Shown piece after piece: positions 30,586 to 41,862 of a stretch of DNA of 64,000 bases (position 1 is the stretch's first letter; every line of letters starts with the position of its first letter). This DNA comes from Nitrospina sp. (lineage in GTDB: Bacteria; Nitrospinota; Nitrospinia; Nitrospinales; JACRGP01): NCBI GenBank assembly GCA_024648695.1, contig JACAVV010000021.1:20435-84434 (forward strand). The letters run 5' to 3'. The translations under genes and the position numbers were made by a program. The notes beneath the pieces were generated by a model, which saw nothing but the letters and a program-made list of their open reading frames with translations, was not told the origin of the DNA and did not search any database.

Positions 30586-30603
30586 AATAAAGTCATTTAG
30601 CGC

Positions 30604-30631
30604 TTGACTCCGCGTTAAACAGTGCTAAAAT
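30604..30631 (+). promoter_or_regulatory. Possible internal promoter before rpsL
   Basis: TTGACT at 30604-30609 and TAAAAT at 30626-30631 are separated by 16 bases within the 142-base rpoC-rpsL gap. This is where many bacteria start the str operon, so an internal promoter that boosts rpsL-rpsG-fusA-tuf is plausible. Confidence 0.5.
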
Positions 30632-30727
30632 GATCGACTTTTAATTCCTGAAATTAGATCCCGTGCCTTTAAGGCGTATCGCCTAAGTTATTGAAAAAGA
30701 ACGGTTTATTTTAATAGGAGGGCATTC

Positions 30728-31105
30728 TTGCCTACAATTAATCAGCTCATTCGTTCGGGCCGCGTGTCGCAAGGGAAAAAGACAGCGAGTCCGGCATTGA
30801 AATCTTGTCCTCAAAAACGGGGTGTTTGTGTACGTGTATATACCTCCACTCCAAAAAAGCCTAATTCGGCATTGAGAAAAGTGGCCCGTGTTCGTTTGAC
30901 GAATAGTATGGAAGTGACGACGTATATTCCTGGAGTGGGTCACAATCTCCAGGAGCATTCAATTGTGATGATTCGAGGGGGAAGGGTAAAGGATTTGCCC
31001 GGGGTTCGATATCATGTTGTGCGTGGTAGTTTGGACACCCTTGGAGTTGCTAACCGAATGCAGTCCCGTTCCAAGTACGGTGCAAAGAAAGCTAAAAAAG
31101 CCTAA
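30728..31105 (+). CDS. rpsL: 30S ribosomal protein S12
   Basis: A 125-residue protein with [16 protein letters not shown] near residues 42-57 and [12 protein letters not shown] near residues 86-97, the decoding-centre loops; the Lys residues linked to streptomycin sensitivity are present. The start is TTG (preceded by AGGAGGG), giving MPTINQLIR, the normal S12 N-terminus. Confidence 0.97.
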   Translation: MPTINQLIRSGRVSQGKKTASPALKSCPQKRGVCVRVYTSTPKKPNSALRKVARVRLTNSMEVTTYIPGVGHNLQEHSIVMIRGGRVKDLPGVRYHVVRGSLDTLGVANRMQSRSKYGAKKAKKA

Positions 31106-31119
31106 GGAAATTATCCATT

Positions 31120-31590
31120 ATGGGAAGAAGAAGAGAAGCCGAAAAAAGGCCGGTAACTCCGGACGCGAAATACAATGATGTTCTGGCCGGTAAATTCATC
31201 AATAATTTGTTGAAAAAAGGCAAGAAAAGCCTTGCTGAGAAACTGTTTTACTCGGCTTTGGATGAGGTGGGAAACAAGAGTCAGGAGGACCCGTTAAAGG
31301 TATTCCGTAAAGCGATAGAAAATGCATCTCCACTGGTTGAGGTTCGTTCCCGTCGTGTGGGGGGTGCGACGTATCAGGTGCCGGTTGAGGTGAAAACCGA
31401 TCGTCGGTTGGCGCTGAGTATGAGATGGGTGATCGGTCAGGCTCGGAGTCGTGCAGGTCGTTCGATGGCTGACAAGCTTTGCGGTGAGATTTTGGATGCC
31501 TACAACAATACGGGTGGGGCGATCAAGAAAAAGGAAGAGGTTCACAGGATGGCAGAGGCTAACAAAGCTTTTGCTCATTATCGATGGTAA
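31120..31590 (+). CDS. rpsG: 30S ribosomal protein S7
   Basis: A 156-residue protein, the common S7 length. The conserved stretch [17 protein letters not shown] lies near residues 76-92 and [19 protein letters not shown] follows. S7 starts assembly of the 30S head and lines the E site. It begins 14 bases after rpsL. Confidence 0.97.
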   Translation: MGRRREAEKRPVTPDAKYNDVLAGKFINNLLKKGKKSLAEKLFYSALDEVGNKSQEDPLKVFRKAIENASPLVEVRSRRVGGATYQVPVEVKTDRRLALSMRWVIGQARSRAGRSMADKLCGEILDAYNNTGGAIKKKEEVHRMAEANKAFAHYRW

Positions 31591-31612
31591 TTTTTGAGAG
31601 TTTGTTTGGGAA

Positions 31613-33715
31613 ATGAGCAAAAAGCCTTTAGATAAAATTAGAAATATAGGAATCATCGCCCATATCGATGCCGGAAAGACGACAACCACAGAGCGTGTTC
31701 TTTATTACACGGGTAAGAGTCATAAGATCGGCGAGGTGCATGATGGTGCGGCCACCATGGACTGGATGGAGCAGGAGCAGGAGCGTGGGATTACGATCAC
31801 TTCTGCGGCGACCACCTGTTTTTGGCTGGATCACCAGATCAATATTATTGATACTCCGGGTCACGTGGATTTTACTGCAGAAGTGGAGCGTTCGCTGAGA
31901 GTGTTGGATGGTGCGATCGGTGTGTTCTGTGCTGTGGGTGGTGTTGAGCCGCAATCGGAGACGGTTTGGCGGCAGGCGACTAAATATTCTGTTCCCCGAA
32001 TCGGGTTTGTGAATAAGATGGACCGTGCGGGAGCTGACTTCCTGGGTTGTGTGGGTCAGATGCGAGAGCGTTTGAACGCAAACCCTGTGCCTTTGCAGTT
32101 GCCCTTGGGTGCTGAAAATGATTTTGCGGGAATTATTGATTTAATCTCCCTTAAGGCTCACAAGTATAGTGAGGATGCTAAAAAGGGAGAGATGTTCGAG
32201 GTTATCGAAATTCCTGAAGATCTTATGGGAGAGGTTGAAGAGCAAAGAGAAGTGTTGATGGAAGCTCTGGCTGATGTTGATGAATCCCTGATGGAAAAAT
32301 ACCTGAGTGGTGAAGAGATCAGTGAAGAAGAGGTTATTAAGGGGGTTCGGCGGGGCACTCTTGACTTGAAATTCACGCCCATTCTTTGTGGTTCGGCCTT
32401 TAAAAATAAAGGGGTGCAACAGCTTTTGGATGCCGTGGTCCGATATTTACCTTCACCTGTTGAGGTTGAGTCGGTTGTTGGGATGAATCCTAATAGCGAA
32501 GAGGAAGTGGTTCGTAAAACAGATGAAAAAGAGCCTGTTTCTGCGCTCGCTTTCAAAATAATGACTGATCCCTTTGTGGGGCAGTTGGCCTTCATTCGTG
32601 TGTATTCGGGTCAATTGAAAGCCGGAAGTTATATTTATAATTCGACAAAAAATGAACGGGAGCGTGTCGGGCGTTTATTGCGGATGCATTCCAATAAAAG
32701 GGAGGAAGTGAAAACCGTAGGTGCTGGCGATATCGCGGCGGCTATCGGTTTCAAAAAGACTTTTACCGGAGACACGCTTTGTGATGAAGATTTTCCCGTT
32801 ATTCTGGAGTCTATCCATTTCCCTGAGCCGGTTATTTCAGTGGCCATTGAGCCTAAAACGAAAGCCGAGCAAGATAAGTTATCCGACTGTTTGATCAAGC
32901 TACAGCAAGAGGATCCCACATTTGATGTTCGAGTGAATGGTGAAACCGGGCAAACAATTATTTCCGGTATGGGTGAACTTCATTTGGATATTCTGGTGGA
33001 TCGAATGCGACGCGAATTTTCGCTGGATGTTAATGTTTCCAAGCCTCAAGTGGCTTACAGGGAAACGATTACCAAGCCTGTTGATAGCGGTGAGCGGTAT
33101 GTGAAGCAGACCGGTGGTCGAGGCCAGTATGGTCATGTGGAATTGAAGTTGGAGCCGCGTAAGCCTGGCGAAGGTTTTGAATTTGTAAATAAGATAGTCG
33201 GTGGAGCGATTCCTCGCGAATATATTCCGGCAGTGCAAAAAGGTATTGAAGAGTCGATGTCGCAAGGGGTGCTTTGCGGTTTCCCGGTAGTGGATATTCG
33301 GGTGACTCTGGTCGATGGGTCTTATCATGATGTTGACTCGTCGGAAATGGCATTCAAAATTGCCGCATCGATTGCTTTCAATGGTGGGTGCAAGCGGGCT
33401 AAGCCTGTTTTGCTGGAACCAATCATGGATGTTGAAGTGGTGACCCCTGAGGAGTTTATGGGGGATGTTATTGGTAATCTTAATTCCAAGCGTGGAAAAA
33501 TCAAGGAATTGAATGACCGTGCTGGAGCTAAAGTGATAAAAGGCGAAGTCCCTTTGGGGGGCATGTTTGGGTATTCCACCGATTTGCGCTCAATGACTCA
33601 GGGACGGGCCAATTTTTCGATGGAATTTTCCAAGTACGAAGTGGTTCCCAACATGATTGCTGAAGAAATCATTGCCAAAACCACCGGCACAAATACAGAA
33701 GTAGCAATTAATTAA
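31613..33715 (+). CDS. fusA: Elongation factor G
   Basis: A 700-residue translational GTPase. G1 is [13 protein letters not shown] (residues 16-28), G2 lies in [12 protein letters not shown]3 is DTPGHVDF, and G4 is [10 protein letters not shown]. The C-terminal domains include [13 protein letters not shown], the domain IV region. It moves tRNA and mRNA after peptide bond formation. A single fusA copy is seen here, in the standard rpsG-fusA-tuf order. Confidence 0.97.
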   Translation: MSKKPLDKIRNIGIIAHIDAGKTTTTERVLYYTGKSHKIGEVHDGAATMDWMEQEQERGITITSAATTCFWLDHQINIIDTPGHVDFTAEVERSLRVLDGAIGVFCAVGGVEPQSETVWRQATKYSVPRIGFVNKMDRAGADFLGCVGQMRERLNANPVPLQLPLGAENDFAGIIDLISLKAHKYSEDAKKGEMFEVIEIPEDLMGEVEEQREVLMEALADVDESLMEKYLSGEEISEEEVIKGVRRGTLDLKFTPILCGSAFKNKGVQQLLDAVVRYLPSPVEVESVVGMNPNSEEEVVRKTDEKEPVSALAFKIMTDPFVGQLAFIRVYSGQLKAGSYIYNSTKNERERVGRLLRMHSNKREEVKTVGAGDIAAAIGFKKTFTGDTLCDEDFPVILESIHFPEPVISVAIEPKTKAEQDKLSDCLIKLQQEDPTFDVRVNGETGQTIISGMGELHLDILVDRMRREFSLDVNVSKPQVAYRETITKPVDSGERYVKQTGGRGQYGHVELKLEPRKPGEGFEFVNKIVGGAIPREYIPAVQKGIEESMSQGVLCGFPVVDIRVTLVDGSYHDVDSSEMAFKIAASIAFNGGCKRAKPVLLEPIMDVEVVTPEEFMGDVIGNLNSKRGKIKELNDRAGAKVIKGEVPLGGMFGYSTDLRSMTQGRANFSMEFSKYEVVPNMIAEEIIAKTTGTNTEVAIN

Positions 33716-33750
33716 CGGATATTTAAAATATTAATTCGGAGTGAGTCCAG

Positions 33751-34941
33751 ATGGCGAAAGAAAAATTTGTTAGAGACAAACCCCATTTGAATGTTGGTAC
33801 GATTGGGCACGTGGATCATGGTAAAACGACCCTGACTGCGGCGATTACGGAAGTGCTGTCCAAAAAGGGCTATGCCGATTACATTCCGTTCGATCAGATC
33901 GATAAGGCGCCTGAGGAAAAGGATCGTGGTATTACTATCGCAATCGCCCATGTTGAATATAAAACTGATAGTCGCCACTATGCGCATGTGGATTGTCCGG
34001 GTCACGCAGACTATGTTAAGAACATGATCACGGGTGCGGCGCAAATGGATGGAGCAATCTTGGTTTTGAATGCGGCTGATGGTCCGATGCCTCAAACGCG
34101 TGAGCATATCCTTTTAGCCCGTCAGGTGGGTGTTCCTCGCATTATTGTTTTTATGAATAAGGTGGATATGGTTGACGATGAGGAATTGCTCGACCTGGTA
34201 GAATTGGAAGTGCGTGAACTGCTCAGTAAGTACGATTTTCCGGGTGACGATATTCCGGTTATTCGTGGAAGTGCTTTGCAGGCTCTGGAGAATCCTGAAG
34301 ATGAGGAAAAGACTAAATGTATTTGGGATTTGATGGGAGCCCTGGATGAATATTTTCCTGTTCCGAAGCGTGATATCGATAAGCCGTTCCTGATGCCGAT
34401 CGAAGATATTTTCAGCATCTCGGGCCGTGGTACTGTTGCTACCGGCCGTGTTGAGAGTGGGATTATTAAAGTGGGTGAGGAAGTTGAGATTGTAGGTTTT
34501 CGCCCTACCACTAAAACGGTTGTAACGGGTGTTGAAATGTTTCGCAAGTTGTTGGATGAAGGGCAGGCGGGTGATAACGTCGGAGCCTTGTTGCGCGGAA
34601 CAAAGCGTGATGAGATTGAGCGTGGCCAGGTATTGGCTAAGCCGGGATCGATCACCCCGCATAAAAAGTTCAAGGCTTCTGTATATATCCTGACCAAAGA
34701 TGAAGGTGGGCGGCACACTCCGTTTTTTAACGGTTACCGGCCTCAGTTTTACTTTAGAACCACGGACGTTACAGGCGTATGTACCTTGAAAGAAGGTGTC
34801 GAGATGGTTATGCCGGGTGATAACGTGGATGTTGAAGTGGAATTGATCACCCCGGTTGCAATGGATAAAGAGTTGCGCTTTGCTATTCGAGAAGGTGGTA
34901 GAACAGTAGGTGCTGGTGTGGTCAGTGAGGTTATTGAATAA
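33751..34941 (+). CDS. tuf: Elongation factor Tu
   Basis: A 396-residue GTPase that brings aminoacyl-tRNA to the ribosome. Motifs are [39 protein letters not shown] and NKVDMVDD. The N-terminus is the usual [12 protein letters not shown]. It is the only tuf in the window; its stop overlaps the rpsJ start by one base. Confidence 0.97.
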   Translation: MAKEKFVRDKPHLNVGTIGHVDHGKTTLTAAITEVLSKKGYADYIPFDQIDKAPEEKDRGITIAIAHVEYKTDSRHYAHVDCPGHADYVKNMITGAAQMDGAILVLNAADGPMPQTREHILLARQVGVPRIIVFMNKVDMVDDEELLDLVELEVRELLSKYDFPGDDIPVIRGSALQALENPEDEEKTKCIWDLMGALDEYFPVPKRDIDKPFLMPIEDIFSISGRGTVATGRVESGIIKVGEEVEIVGFRPTTKTVVTGVEMFRKLLDEGQAGDNVGALLRGTKRDEIERGQVLAKPGSITPHKKFKASVYILTKDEGGRHTPFFNGYRPQFYFRTTDVTGVCTLKEGVEMVMPGDNVDVEVELITPVAMDKELRFAIREGGRTVGAGVVSEVIE

Positions 34942-35255
34942 TGGCCGAACAGAGTCAGAAGATTAAAATCAAGCTTAAGGCTTATGATCATAAGTTGCTT
35001 GATTGGTCTGTGGGCGAGATTGTTGAGACAACCAAGCGGACTGGGGCTAAAGTAATTGGCCCCATCCCTCTGCCCACAGTTAAAAACAGATGGACCGTTC
35101 TCAGGTCGCCACATGTGGATAAAAAATCCCGTGAGCAATTTGAGATTCGGACGCATAAGCGGATTCTTGAAATATTGGAACCTACCCCGCAGACTGTGGA
35201 CGCGTTGATGAAGCTGGATTTGTCCGGCGGTGTGGATATCGAAATTAAATTGTGA
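34941..35255 (+). CDS. rpsJ: 30S ribosomal protein S10
   Basis: A 104-residue protein with [17 protein letters not shown] at the start and [20 protein letters not shown] in the middle; it also serves as the NusE antitermination factor. It starts one base inside the tuf stop, so the S10 cluster is directly fused to the str cluster with no room for a separate promoter between them. Confidence 0.97.
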   Translation: MAEQSQKIKIKLKAYDHKLLDWSVGEIVETTKRTGAKVIGPIPLPTVKNRWTVLRSPHVDKKSREQFEIRTHKRILEILEPTPQTVDALMKLDLSGGVDIEIKL

Positions 35256-35297
35256 TTCCTTATTCTGGGATCTTTAAATAATTGAAATATTGTTAAT

Positions 35298-35933
35298 ATG
35301 AAAAGTATACTTGGTAAAAAAGTAGGGATGACACATATCTTCTCTGAAAAAGGGGATTGTGTTCCGGTGACCGTGATTACGGTTGACCGTTGTGTACCGC
35401 TTCTGAACAAGACGGTAGAGCAAGACGGGTATTCAGCGGTTTTGGTCGGTTATGGGGAACGAAAGGCCAAGCATACAAATAAACCGTTGCAGGGATTTTA
35501 TGACAAAATTAAAGCGTCTCCTGCGAAAATTCTGACGGAATTTCGCGATCAACAGGCTGAAGAGGATGCATTGGGCAAACCCGTCGATTTGGGTCTGTTT
35601 CAATCCGGGGACAAGGTTTCTGTTGTTGGGGTGTCCAAAGGAAAAGGTTTTGCAGGTGTTGTGAAGCGTTTTAACTTTGGGGGTATGCCGGCTTCGCGTG
35701 GAACGCATGAATCGTTTCGTGGTGGTGGTTCGGTGGGTATGCACACTTATCCTGGGCGAGTGCTTAAGGGTAAAAAGATGCCTGGAAGAATGGGCGGCGA
35801 AAAAATTAATGTAAAAAATCTTCAGGTGGTTCAGGTAGATTCAGAAAAAAATGTGATTTTGCTGAAAGGTGCTGTTCCCGGAGCCCGCGGTGGTATCGTT
35901 CGATTAACAAAAGTTTCTAATACAAAGGATTGA
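35298..35933 (+). CDS. rplC: 50S ribosomal protein L3
   Basis: A 211-residue protein opening with [12 protein letters not shown] and carrying the conserved long loop [20 protein letters not shown] near residues 134-153, which reaches toward the peptidyl transferase centre. The usual loop reads G-x-x-G-[AQ] in many bacteria; here it is S-x-G-M, a modest difference. Part of the S10 cluster. Confidence 0.96.
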   Translation: MKSILGKKVGMTHIFSEKGDCVPVTVITVDRCVPLLNKTVEQDGYSAVLVGYGERKAKHTNKPLQGFYDKIKASPAKILTEFRDQQAEEDALGKPVDLGLFQSGDKVSVVGVSKGKGFAGVVKRFNFGGMPASRGTHESFRGGGSVGMHTYPGRVLKGKKMPGRMGGEKINVKNLQVVQVDSEKNVILLKGAVPGARGGIVRLTKVSNTKD

Positions 35934-35934
35934 G

Positions 35935-36564
35935 ATGGCCGAGCTTCCGATAGTCGATTCCAGTAATAATCAGGTTGGGACAGTTCCTGCTGTTCCAGAA
36001 ATATTTGAGGTTCCTGTTCGGGAACATTTGGTTCAGAAGTATGTCGCGATGCAATTGGCCAAGCGCCGCCGTGGAACGGCTTGCACGAAAAGTAATTATG
36101 GCCAGCTGAGTGGCAGTGGTAAAAAGCCCTGGCGGCAAAAGGGTACGGGTAGAGCTCGACATGGTAAAACGCGATCCGCCATTTGGCGAGGTGGGCTCAC
36201 CATATTCGGTCCTACGCCTCGCGATTACAGTTTTAAGATGACCAAGAAAACTAAAACTCTTGCCTTAAAATCTATCCTTACCGAAAGAGCCCGAAACGAT
36301 GCTATTTGCGTCATTGATAAAATTGAATTAGAGCAACCCAAAACCAAAGAAGCGGTGAAATTGCTTGAAGCATTGGGATTGCCGGAACGGACCCTGTTTT
36401 TACTTGACCAAAGAAACGAAAACCTGGAATTAGCGGTTCGGAATCTGCCTGATACGGATGTATTGTTGCTGGATGGATTGAATGCCTTTGATTTGCTTGT
36501 CCATGAAAAGATAGTTTTTACTGCTGAAGCTTTAAAGAAAGTGGAGGGCCGACTTAATGGATGA
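35935..36564 (+). CDS. rplD: 50S ribosomal protein L4
   Basis: A 209-residue protein. The exit-tunnel loop GSGKKPWRQKGTGRARHG sits near residues 58-75 and is followed by RSAIWRGGLTIFGPTPRDYS. L4 lines the tunnel and in enterobacteria also regulates the S10 operon. It overlaps rplW by eight bases. Confidence 0.97.
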   Translation: MAELPIVDSSNNQVGTVPAVPEIFEVPVREHLVQKYVAMQLAKRRRGTACTKSNYGQLSGSGKKPWRQKGTGRARHGKTRSAIWRGGLTIFGPTPRDYSFKMTKKTKTLALKSILTERARNDAICVIDKIELEQPKTKEAVKLLEALGLPERTLFLLDQRNENLELAVRNLPDTDVLLLDGLNAFDLLVHEKIVFTAEALKKVEGRLNG

Positions 36565-36844
36565 GCTGTACAAAATTATTGAAAAACCTCTGATCACTGA
36601 GAAGAGTAATGATCTTATCGAGGGAAACCGGGTATGTTTTCGGGTTCGTAAAGATGCTAATAAGGTCAAAATCAAGGAAGCGATTGAAAAAATTTTTGAG
36701 GTCACTGTGGTGGATGTGAATACTTTGAATGTCAAAGGCAAGAACCGCAGATTTGGTCGAAATATTGGTAAAACCAAAGGCTGGAAAAAGGCTATGGTGC
36801 AATTAAAAGACGGCGACAAAATAGATTTCTTCGAAGGAGCGTAA
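36557..36844 (+). CDS. rplW: 50S ribosomal protein L23
   Basis: A 95-residue protein starting DELYKIIEKPLITEKS, with the NTLNVKGKNRRFGRNIGK loop and WKKAMVQL strand. It sits at the tunnel exit and is the docking site for trigger factor and SRP. Confidence 0.96.
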   Translation: MDELYKIIEKPLITEKSNDLIEGNRVCFRVRKDANKVKIKEAIEKIFEVTVVDVNTLNVKGKNRRFGRNIGKTKGWKKAMVQLKDGDKIDFFEGA

Positions 36845-36849
36845 AGTAA

Positions 36850-37677
36850 ATGCCAACCAGGAAATTAAATCCCAGATCGGCCGGTGTTCGATTTCAAACC
36901 ATTTCCGGTTTTGAGGATATTAGTAAAAAATCTCCGGAGAAGAGCCTTGTTGTTTCAATCTCCCGTAAAGGTGGGCGCAATTGTTATGGTCGCATAACAG
37001 CGAGAAGGCGCGGTGGTGGGCATCGAAAGCTCTATAGAATTATAGATTTCAAACGTAACAAGGATGGTATACCAGCCAAGGTTGCCGGAATTGAATATGA
37101 TCCCAACCGCTCGGCGTTTATTGCCTTGTTGAATTATTCTGACGGTGAAAAACGCTATATTCTGGCGCCCCAGGGTATAAAGGATGGCGATACAGTGATG
37201 TCCGGGGCGGATGTCGAAATTCGGGCTGGAAATTGTTTGCCCTTGCAAAGCATTCCTGAAGGAACGCTGATTCACAATATAGAAATGCGGCCTGGCAAGG
37301 GTGGCCAGATTGCAAGAAGTGCCGGAGCTTATGCGCAGTTGATGGCTAAGGAAGGCAAGACTGTTACTGTCAAGATGTCATCCGGAGAGGTTCGATTGAT
37401 TTCCAAGCAGTGTCGGGCCACCATTGGAACAGTCGGTAATTCTGAGCATGAGAATATAAAGATTGGTAAAGCGGGAAGGGTTCGCTGGAAAGGCCGACGG
37501 CCTAGGGTTCGAGCGGTGGCAATGAATCCTGTAGACCATCCCATGGGTGGTGGTGAAGGAAGGTCCTCTGGAGGACGCCATCCGTGTAGTCCTTGGGGGA
37601 TGCCTGCAAAAGGTTTTAAAACAAGGAAAAAGAGTAAGCCTTCTGAGAAGTATATTATGAGTCGGAAAAAGAAGTAA
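36850..37677 (+). CDS. rplB: 50S ribosomal protein L2
   Basis: A 275-residue protein. The peptidyl-transferase-proximal segment [19 protein letters not shown] contains the conserved His near residue 230. The N-terminal RNA-binding region and [18 protein letters not shown] are typical. It begins five bases after rplW. Confidence 0.97.
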   Translation: MPTRKLNPRSAGVRFQTISGFEDISKKSPEKSLVVSISRKGGRNCYGRITARRRGGGHRKLYRIIDFKRNKDGIPAKVAGIEYDPNRSAFIALLNYSDGEKRYILAPQGIKDGDTVMSGADVEIRAGNCLPLQSIPEGTLIHNIEMRPGKGGQIARSAGAYAQLMAKEGKTVTVKMSSGEVRLISKQCRATIGTVGNSEHENIKIGKAGRVRWKGRRPRVRAVAMNPVDHPMGGGEGRSSGGRHPCSPWGMPAKGFKTRKKSKPSEKYIMSRKKK

Positions 37678-37708
37678 GTAGTGCAACAGGATAGGAATTG
37701 AGGAATAT

Positions 37709-37993
37709 ATGGCAAGATCGCTGAAAAAGGGGCCTTTCGTTGATGCGCCTCTGGAAAAAAAAGTGGAAGAGATGAATCGCCGCAATGATAAAAAGATCAT
37801 CAAAACCTGGTCGCGGCGCTCGACGGTCACGCCGGATTTTGTGGGTCATACCTTTGCGGTTCATAATGGGAAAAAGTTCATTCCTGTTTTTATCTCGGAA
37901 AATATGGTTGGGCATAAACTGGGTGAGTTTTCTGCAACCCGGACATTTCGAACGCATAGTGGAAAAACCAAGAAAGCTCCGCCCCCTAAATAA
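37709..37993 (+). CDS. rpsS: 30S ribosomal protein S19
   Basis: A 94-residue protein beginning [18 protein letters not shown] and containing [18 protein letters not shown] and [15 protein letters not shown], all standard. It forms part of the 30S head near the A-site tRNA. Confidence 0.97.
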   Translation: MARSLKKGPFVDAPLEKKVEEMNRRNDKKIIKTWSRRSTVTPDFVGHTFAVHNGKKFIPVFISENMVGHKLGEFSATRTFRTHSGKTKKAPPPK

Positions 37994-38016
37994 ACTTAAA
38001 GAGCTGATTGTGGGTG

Positions 38017-38034
38017 TTCAGGTTCATGCCTGAA
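38017..38034. other. Small hairpin between rpsS and rplV
   Basis: TTCAGG at 38017-38022 and CCTGAA at 38029-38034 form a perfect six-base-pair stem with loop TTCATG in the 93-base gap. No U run follows, so it is not a clear terminator; it may be an mRNA processing or stability element. Confidence 0.35.
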
Positions 38035-38086
38035 TGGCCAAAAGATTTGTACATTAAAGTTGTATTACCGATAGAACGGATTAATT

Positions 38087-38422
38087 ATGGATGTGAAAGC
38101 AGTATTAAGGCATACGCGTAGTACCCCGAGAAAGACCCGATTAGTGGCAGATATGATACGGGGCAAGAACGTGAATGATGCGATGAATATCCTCACCTTT
38201 TCGCCCAAGAAAATAGCCAGGGACCTTCAAAAACTCCTGAAGTCGGCTATTGCCAATGCGGAAGAAAACCATAAGGTTTTGGATGTTGATGATTTGTATG
38301 TAAAAAGCATCCGAGTGGATAAAGGAGTGACCTGGAAGCGTCAGATTCCCCGGGCTCGAGGAATGGCCACGCCGATCCTTAAACGGACCAGTCATATCGA
38401 AATCATTCTGGACGAAAAATAA
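38087..38422 (+). CDS. rplV: 50S ribosomal protein L22
   Basis: A 111-residue protein. The tunnel-lining hairpin RQIPRARGMATPILKRTSH lies near residues 87-105 and the N-terminal RSTPRKTRLVADMIRGK is typical. The PRARG-type loop tip matches most bacteria. Confidence 0.96.
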   Translation: MDVKAVLRHTRSTPRKTRLVADMIRGKNVNDAMNILTFSPKKIARDLQKLLKSAIANAEENHKVLDVDDLYVKSIRVDKGVTWKRQIPRARGMATPILKRTSHIEIILDEK

Positions 38423-38437
38423 CTAGGAGAACACCCA

Positions 38438-39121
38438 GTGGGTCAAAAAGTACACCCTTATGGATTCAGGTTGGGGATCAACAAAACCTGGACATCGAAT
38501 TGGTATGCGAAGAAAGATTACGCCGATTTCTTGCTGGAAGACATCAAGATACGAAAGTATTTGAAAAAGAGTTTGTCGCATGCCGGGATCTCCAAGGTGG
38601 AAATCGAACGCTCGGCGAATCGGGTTCGGATTAATATCCATACATCCCGACCGGGTATCATTATCGGTAAAAAGGGTCTTGAGGTGGATCGCCTGAAGGA
38701 AGAACTGCAGAAAATTGTCATCGGCAAGCAGATTAATCTGAATATTAAAGAAGTAAGACGTGCCGAAATGGACGCCAATTTAATCGCTCAAAACATTGCC
38801 TTGCAGTTGGAAAAGAGGGTCTCCTTTAGAAGGGCCATGAAAAAATCAGTCGTCTCAGCATTACGATTCGGGGCGTTGGGGATTAAAATCCGCAGTTCCG
38901 GTCGATTGGCTGGAGCCGAAATCGCCCGCAGTGAATGGTACCGGGAAGGCCGCGTGCCTCTGCACACCTTAAGGGCGGATATCGATTACGGGACGGCAGA
39001 AGCGTCCACAACTTATGGGATCATTGGGATTAAGGTTTGGGTTTATAAAGGTGAAATTTTGCCGGGAGCCCATCATGTCCCGCAAGAAAAATCACAGGGA
39101 CATGGCCACCGGAAAGGTTAG
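38438..39121 (+). CDS. rpsC: 30S ribosomal protein S3
   Basis: A 227-residue protein starting at GTG with AGGAG upstream. [14 protein letters not shown] is the usual start, and the KH domain has [13 protein letters not shown] with the GxxG loop near residue 80. S3 sits at the mRNA entry site. Confidence 0.97.
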   Translation: MGQKVHPYGFRLGINKTWTSNWYAKKDYADFLLEDIKIRKYLKKSLSHAGISKVEIERSANRVRINIHTSRPGIIIGKKGLEVDRLKEELQKIVIGKQINLNIKEVRRAEMDANLIAQNIALQLEKRVSFRRAMKKSVVSALRFGALGIKIRSSGRLAGAEIARSEWYREGRVPLHTLRADIDYGTAEASTTYGIIGIKVWVYKGEILPGAHHVPQEKSQGHGHRKG

Positions 39122-39179
39122 GCGGGTTGAATAACCTGTGTAATGAGATCCGATAAAGCCAAATACAAGGAATTAGCCT

Positions 39180-39593
39180 ATGTTGATGCCAAAAAAGGTA
39201 AAATACCGAAAACGCCAAAAAGGAAGAATGCGCGGAACTGCGTTTCGGGGTGGTGAGATTAGCTTCGGAACTATAGCTCTGCAAGCGCAGGAATGTGGAA
39301 GAATCACCAACCGCCAGATTGAGGCGGCACGTATTGCCATGACTCGTCATGTAAAGCGTGGTGGCAAGATCTGGTTGCGGATTTTTCCCGATAAGCCGAT
39401 ATCCAAAAAACCGGCTGAAACTCGAATGGGTAAAGGTAAAGGCAGTCCCGAATTCTGGGTTGCTGTTGTAAAGCCAGGCAGGATTTTGTACGAGATGGAA
39501 GGTGTCTCGGAAAGTGTGGCGAAAGAGGCCCTTCGCCTTGCCGCACATAAACTTCCCGTTGCTACCCGCATCATTGTGAAAGATGACTTTTAA
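39180..39593 (+). CDS. rplP: 50S ribosomal protein L16
   Basis: A 137-residue protein with [17 protein letters not shown] at the start, [15 protein letters not shown] near residue 21 and [19 protein letters not shown] near residue 82. It contacts the A-site tRNA elbow. Confidence 0.97.
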   Translation: MLMPKKVKYRKRQKGRMRGTAFRGGEISFGTIALQAQECGRITNRQIEAARIAMTRHVKRGGKIWLRIFPDKPISKKPAETRMGKGKGSPEFWVAVVKPGRILYEMEGVSESVAKEALRLAAHKLPVATRIIVKDDF

Positions 39594-39672
39594 TTACCGG
39601 TAGCCTTTCCTGATTCCTTTTGGGAAAACCTGTAAAGCTGGATTGATAACGATTTTTTAGTTTGGAATATTT

Positions 39673-39903
39673 ATGAAAGCGGAAGAGATAAGAAATCTTA
39701 CTGAAAAAGAACGGGTTGAAAAAATCCACGATCTATCTGAAGAGTATTTTAATTTAAAGTTTCAGGTAGCAGCTGGGAAAATTGAGAACCCGGGTCGAAT
39801 GCGTTTTTTGCGAAGAGACATTGCCCGTATAAAAACCATTCAGGCTGAAGTTGCCCGTAAAGGTGAAACAATCACTGAAACGGTAGAACCGGAAAAAGAA
39901 TAA
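39673..39903 (+). CDS. rpmC: 50S ribosomal protein L29
   Basis: A 76-residue two-helix protein with EIRNLTEKE at the start and NPGRMRFLRRDIARIKTI near residues 43-60, the rRNA-binding helix. The C-terminus has a short Glu-rich extension compared with the 63-residue E. coli protein. Confidence 0.93.
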   Translation: MKAEEIRNLTEKERVEKIHDLSEEYFNLKFQVAAGKIENPGRMRFLRRDIARIKTIQAEVARKGETITETVEPEKE

Positions 39904-39945
39904 CAACTTTTTAATCGCCAAGTGCATTAATCGAGAGAAAGTCCA

Positions 39946-40224
39946 TTGGGAACTGAAACGAAACAGCGCAGGGTTCTGTCAGGAACCGTTGTCAGCAATA
40001 AAATGAGCAAAACCGTAGTCGTTCGAGTGGAACGAAAATTTGTTCATTCCAGATTTAAAAAAGTCGTGCGGCGCAGTAAAAGGTTTAAGGCTCATGATGA
40101 GAATAACGAATGCCAAATCGGTGATTTTATTTCCATTTGCGAAACACGTCCTTTGAGTAAAGATAAACGTTGGCGCTTGCTGGAAGTGATAAATAAGGCA
40201 ACCGTAATCGAGGCGGCCAAGTAG
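39946..40224 (+). CDS. rpsQ: 30S ribosomal protein S17
   Basis: A 92-residue OB-fold protein with [21 protein letters not shown] near residues 10-30 (given by its ends) and [13 protein letters not shown] near the end. The start is TTG, with GAGAGAAAG upstream; no ATG lies nearby in frame. Confidence 0.95.
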   Translation: MGTETKQRRVLSGTVVSNKMSKTVVVRVERKFVHSRFKKVVRRSKRFKAHDENNECQIGDFISICETRPLSKDKRWRLLEVINKATVIEAAK

Positions 40225-40237
40225 GAAAAGGGACATT

Positions 40238-40606
40238 ATGATTCAATTGAGAACAGTTTTGGAAGTCGCCGACAACTCTGGAGCCAAGCGCGTCCAGTGC
40301 ATCAAGGTTTTAGGCGGGTCTCGCCGGCGTTATGCCTCGGTGGGAGACATAATTGTAGTAGCGGTACGGGAAGCGGAGCCTAACACCCCAATCAAAAAGG
40401 GTGAGGTAAAAAAGGCAGTGGTTGTCCGTACACGAAAGGAAATGCGTCGCGCAGATGGAACTTATGTGAAATTCGATTCCAATGCGGCGGTTATGGTGAA
40501 TGATTCCAAAGAGCCGGTAGGAACCCGTATTTTTGGACCGGTGGCCAGAGAATTGAGAGCCAAGCGATTTATGAAGATTTTATCTCTTGCCCCGGAGGTG
40601 CTTTAA
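40238..40606 (+). CDS. rplN: 50S ribosomal protein L14
   Basis: A 122-residue protein: [19 protein letters not shown] start, [18 protein letters not shown], and [13 protein letters not shown] near the end. It lies at the subunit interface and is the docking site for silencing and release factors. Confidence 0.97.
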   Translation: MIQLRTVLEVADNSGAKRVQCIKVLGGSRRRYASVGDIIVVAVREAEPNTPIKKGEVKKAVVVRTRKEMRRADGTYVKFDSNAAVMVNDSKEPVGTRIFGPVARELRAKRFMKILSLAPEVL

Positions 40607-40607
40607 G

Positions 40608-40946
40608 ATGTGGAGCGAATTGGAAAAGACCTTATTGAAAAAAGACGATATCGTTCAGGTCCTGGCCGGAAAAGAGAAAGGGAAAAAAGGGAAAGTCCTT
40701 TCAATAGATAAGATCCGGGGGCGTGTAACGGTTGAAAAGCTTAATATGTTTAAAAAGCATCTCAAGCCTACCCGTGATAATCAGCAAGGTGGTATTGTGG
40801 AAAGGGAAGGGAGCCTGCATTTAAGTAACGTCCTGTTGGTTTGTGATAAGTGTGGTAAAGGCGTTCGAATCAAAAAGAAACGCTTGGAGGATGGGAAACG
40901 GGTTCGCGTTTGCCGTACGTGTCAAGAGGTGATGGATAAAACCTGA
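40608..40946 (+). CDS. rplX: 50S ribosomal protein L24 with C-terminal zinc ribbon
   Basis: A 112-residue protein from the ATG at 40608, which has GGAGGTG eight bases upstream; an upstream in-frame ATG at 40587 lies inside rplN and is unlikely. The KOW domain (DIVQVLAGKEKGKKGKV) is followed by a C-terminal CDKC...CRTC ribbon (near residues 76-101), a zinc-type tail present in some bacterial L24 but not in E. coli. Confidence 0.95.
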   Translation: MWSELEKTLLKKDDIVQVLAGKEKGKKGKVLSIDKIRGRVTVEKLNMFKKHLKPTRDNQQGGIVEREGSLHLSNVLLVCDKCGKGVRIKKKRLEDGKRVRVCRTCQEVMDKT

Positions 40947-41063
40947 TCTATTTAGATTGATTTTGATTTGCTTGACACTACAAAGCAATGATCAACGCAT
41001 GGCCCGTTAGCTTGAAAATTTTGCCGTTTCTTTTAAGAAAGAATGGAAGTCCAGGAAAACATA

Positions 41064-41606
41064 ATGATTCCAAATGTAAAAAAGAGTTTTAACGAAAAAA
41101 TTAAATTCCAGGTTCAAAAGGATTTGGGGCTTAAAAATATCATGGAGGTTCCCCGCCTGGACAAAATAGTCCTGAATGTGGGATTGGGCGAAGCCCAGCA
41201 AAATGCAAAGTTGTTGGAAGCCACCGTTGCGGAGATCAAAGCTATAACAGGTCAAGCCCCTGTGATCACACGGGCAAAAAAAGCAATTTCGAATTTCAAA
41301 CTTCGAAAAGGTATGGCCGTGGGTGTGATGGTAACCCTTCGTGGTAACCGCATGTATGAATTTTTTGAGCGTTTTGTATCGTTTTCTTTGCCACGTGTCC
41401 GTGATTTCAAAGGTCTGTCTCCAAAAGCGTTTGATGGGCGCGGTAATTATACGGTGGGATTGAAAGAACAGTTGATTTTTCCAGAAATTGATTATGACAA
41501 GATTGAAAAAATCACCGGTATGAATATCACCATTTGTACCACCGCCCGATCGGATGACGAAGGCAGGAGCTTATTGCGAAATATGGGTTTTCCTCTGAGG
41601 AAATAA
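41064..41606 (+). CDS. rplE: 50S ribosomal protein L5
   Basis: A 180-residue protein from the ATG at 41064 (AGGAAAA upstream), giving [12 protein letters not shown], which fits known L5 length better than the ATG at 41043. Conserved [21 protein letters not shown] and [18 protein letters not shown] are present. L5 binds 5S rRNA. Confidence 0.96.
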   Translation: MIPNVKKSFNEKIKFQVQKDLGLKNIMEVPRLDKIVLNVGLGEAQQNAKLLEATVAEIKAITGQAPVITRAKKAISNFKLRKGMAVGVMVTLRGNRMYEFFERFVSFSLPRVRDFKGLSPKAFDGRGNYTVGLKEQLIFPEIDYDKIEKITGMNITICTTARSDDEGRSLLRNMGFPLRK

Positions 41607-41639
41607 TTCAATTCCGGATCGAATTTAAAAGGAAGTCGT

Positions 41640-41825
41640 ATGGCCAAAAAATCAATGATAGCCAAATCTTTAAGAAACCAGAAGTTTCTGGTTCGCCAAT
41701 ACAATCGTTGTAAAGTGTGTGGGCGTCCACGTGCTTTTCTCAGAAAGTTTGGAATGTGTCGAATTTGTTTCCGGACCCGAGCTTTACAAGGGGAAATCCC
41801 TGGTGTGATCAAAGCCAGTTGGTAA
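41640..41825 (+). CDS. rpsN: 30S ribosomal protein S14, short zinc type
   Basis: A 61-residue protein with [10 protein letters not shown] and CRICFR (CxxC-x12-CxxC), the zinc-binding short form (S14 type Z). The longer Cys-free form of E. coli is about 100 residues. Confidence 0.97.
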   Translation: MAKKSMIAKSLRNQKFLVRQYNRCKVCGRPRAFLRKFGMCRICFRTRALQGEIPGVIKASW

Positions 41826-41862
41826 CAAGAATGCTCAATAGCGTTAGGAGAATAATCCGCTT

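Noticed and set aside
40972..41000. Possible promoter before rplE
   Set aside because: TTGACA is present at 40972-40977 but the -10 position reads ACGCAT, too poor to support a call.
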